A DNA stretch of 13,680 bases from NCBI GenBank assembly GCA_020718125.1, contig DYDC01000008.1, positions 1-13,680 on the forward strand, read 5' to 3'. The notes below the pieces were generated by a model, which was not told the DNA's origin, ran no database searches, and saw nothing but the letters and a program-made list of their open reading frames with translations. Shown here in pieces: positions 12,378-13,680 of this stretch. Within the stretch, counting starts at the first letter, position 1. The number at the start of each line of letters is the position of its first letter. A program made the translations under genes and the position numbers. Source of the DNA: Methylacidiphilum sp. (GTDB lineage Bacteria; Verrucomicrobiota; Verrucomicrobiia; CAIQCK01).

Positions 12378-13634
12378 ATGGACAAGATTCTGATTCGCGG
12401 TGGCGCGCCGTTGAAAGGCGAGGTCACCATCAGCGGCTCGAAGAACGCGGCGCTGCCGATTTTGGCGGCCACGTTGCTGACGGCGGAGCGGTGTGTCATC
12501 CGTGGCGTGCCGGACCTCAGCGACGCGCGCTACATGGTGCAGATTGTGCGGGCGTTGGGCGCGGAGGCGGAGTTCAAGGACGGCACGGTGACGGTCGAGG
12601 CGAAGAAGGTGCGGACACACGCGCCCTACGACCTCGTCCGGAAGATGCGCGCCAGCGTGTGTGTGCTGGGGCCGATGCTCGCTCGCAAGCGCAAGGCAAA
12701 GGTCAGCGTCCCGGGCGGCTGCGTCATCGGGCCGCGGCCGATTGACATCCATTTGAAAGGCCTGCGGGCGCTGGGCGCGGATGTGCGGGTCGAGAAAGGC
12801 TGCGTCATTCTCGAAGGCAAGAATCTCACTGGCAGCACGGTGTTTCTGGGCGGGCGGTTCGGTTCGACGGTGCTGGGCACGGACAACGTGATGATGGCCG
12901 CCGCGCTCGCCAAAGGGACGACGGTCATCGAGAGCGCCGCTTGCGAACCGGAGGTGATTGACCTCGCGAACCTGCTCGTGAAGATGGGGGCGCAAATCCA
13001 CGGCATCGGCAGCCCGACGCTGACGATCCACGGGGTGGAGCAACTGCACGGCGTGGAGCACACGGTCATCAGCGACCGCATCGAGGCCGGCACGTTCATG
13101 GCGGCGGCGGCGGTCACGCGCAGCGAGGTGACGCTGAAAAACGCGCGGGTCGGGCATCTGGGCGCGGTTGTGGACAGGCTGGACGAGGCCGGCGTGAAGA
13201 TCGAGCGGCGGGGGCCGGACTTGGTGGTGCGCGGCAACGGCGATTTGAAGCCGACGGACGTCATTACGATGCCTTATCCCGGCTTTCCGACGGACATGCA
13301 GGCGCAGTTCATGGTGCTGATGGCGATCACGCCGGGCATCTCGGTGGTCACGGAGAAGATTTTCCCCGACCGCTTCATGCACGTGGCGGAACTGGCGCGG
13401 CTCGGGGCGGACATCGCGTTGGAGGGGCCTAGCGCGATCGTGAAGGGCGTGCGACGTTTGAGCGGCGCGCCGGTGATGGCGAGTGATTTGCGGGCGAGCG
13501 CCGGGTTGGTGCTCGCGGGTCTGGTCGCCGAGGGCCAGACGCTGGTCAACCGCGTGTATCATCTGGACCGCGGTTACGAGAAGCTGGATGAGAAATTGCG
13601 CGGCCTCGGCGCGCGGATTGAGAGGTTGCAGTGA
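12378..13634 (+). CDS. murA: UDP-N-acetylglucosamine 1-carboxyvinyltransferase
   Basis: First committed step of peptidoglycan synthesis: transfers enolpyruvate from phosphoenolpyruvate to UDP-GlcNAc in the cytoplasm. The 418 residues match the family length. Lys22 and Asn23 lie in ISGSKNAALP. The catalytic cysteine is Cys115 in VPGGCVIGPRPIDIHL, the same number as in E. coli; with Cys rather than Asp the enzyme is predicted to be fosfomycin-sensitive. PYPGFPTDMQAQF carries the conserved active-site aspartate, and DRGYEKLDEKLRGLGA is the C-terminal signature with its arginine. The ATG at 12378 gives the standard start; GAGAG 5-9 bases upstream is the closest thing to a ribosome binding site in the window. 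It begins 9 bp after prmC and its stop overlaps the next start (GTGA), so it belongs to a prfA-prmC-murA operon. Confidence 0.98.
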   Translation: MDKILIRGGAPLKGEVTISGSKNAALPILAATLLTAERCVIRGVPDLSDARYMVQIVRALGAEAEFKDGTVTVEAKKVRTHAPYDLVRKMRASVCVLGPMLARKRKAKVSVPGGCVIGPRPIDIHLKGLRALGADVRVEKGCVILEGKNLTGSTVFLGGRFGSTVLGTDNVMMAAALAKGTTVIESAACEPEVIDLANLLVKMGAQIHGIGSPTLTIHGVEQLHGVEHTVISDRIEAGTFMAAAAVTRSEVTLKNARVGHLGAVVDRLDEAGVKIERRGPDLVVRGNGDLKPTDVITMPYPGFPTDMQAQFMVLMAITPGISVVTEKIFPDRFMHVAELARLGADIALEGPSAIVKGVRRLSGAPVMASDLRASAGLVLAGLVAEGQTLVNRVYHLDRGYEKLDEKLRGLGARIERLQ

Positions 13635-13680
13635 GCCCGAAACTGATGAATTTGCTGGCGGGATTGATCCTGCTCATCGG
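13631..13680 (+). CDS. Start of an unidentified gene with hydrophobic N-terminus (cut by window edge)
   Basis: A GTG at 13631 overlaps the murA stop as GTGA and opens a frame reading MSPKLMNLLAGLILLI to the window end. An in-frame ATG at 13646 would also give a start (MNLLAGLILLI). The residues look like the beginning of a membrane segment or signal peptide. Only about 16 codons are visible, so no function is offered; the overlap suggests translational coupling to murA. Confidence 0.5.
   Translation, partial: MSPKLMNLLAGLILLI

Noticed and set aside
11691..13562. 623-codon open frame antisense to prmC and murA
   Set aside because: Composition shadow rich in His/Arg/Ala, covering two certain genes; no motif or membrane pattern of its own.

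Overview
The window looks like a chromosomal segment of a GC-rich Gram-negative bacterium. An RND efflux pump with a lipoprotein adaptor implies an outer membrane. The order rpmE-prfA-prmC-murA, the near absence of Shine-Dalgarno sequences and the abundance of short periodic intergenic repeats suggest Verrucomicrobiota (Pedosphaera/Limisphaerales-like). That placement is inference from gene order and style, not from a marker gene.

Layout: everything diverges from an intergenic region at 6885-7082. Leftward (minus strand) run ptsN (EIIA-Ntr-like), argS, then a TetR repressor, a periplasmic adaptor lipoprotein and an RND permease cut off by the left edge. The tetR-adaptor-permease group is a self-regulated efflux operon. 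It has a well-formed promoter (TTGACA, 17 bp, TATCGA) and a perfect 10+3+10 palindrome that touches the -10 box. Rightward (plus strand) run a lysine 2,3-aminomutase-like radical SAM gene with its own strong promoter, an RlmI-type 23S rRNA methyltransferase, rpmE with a very strong terminator, then prfA, a four-helix-bundle gene, prmC, murA and the first codons of a membrane-type protein. Most of these genes serve translation (ArgRS, rRNA methylation, L31, RF1 and the enzyme that methylates it) or the first committed step of peptidoglycan synthesis.

The most interesting structure is between prfA and prmC, genes that are often adjacent. A TIGR02436/S23-type four-helix-bundle gene (11161-11508) sits between two oppositely oriented arrays of 7-bp units. 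These arrays pair as imperfect inverted repeats (11124-11160 and 11498-11534, 30 of 37 positions). The unit is flanked by a direct GTGA. Deleting one GTGA plus the unit would fuse prfA and prmC in a 4-bp GTGA stop/start overlap, the same overlap seen at the end of murA. This reads like a small insertion element with its own protein, and it resembles the intervening sequences that carry S23-type genes in some 23S rRNA genes.

Related 7-bp-period tracts without a gene occur between ptsN and argS (palindromic), immediately before the RlmI-type gene, and in frame inside argS, where they encode a heptapeptide repeat. A separate 9-bp-period palindromic repeat forms the leader of prfA. There is no gene-free stretch longer than 300 bases; the longest is the 198-bp divergent region 6885-7082.
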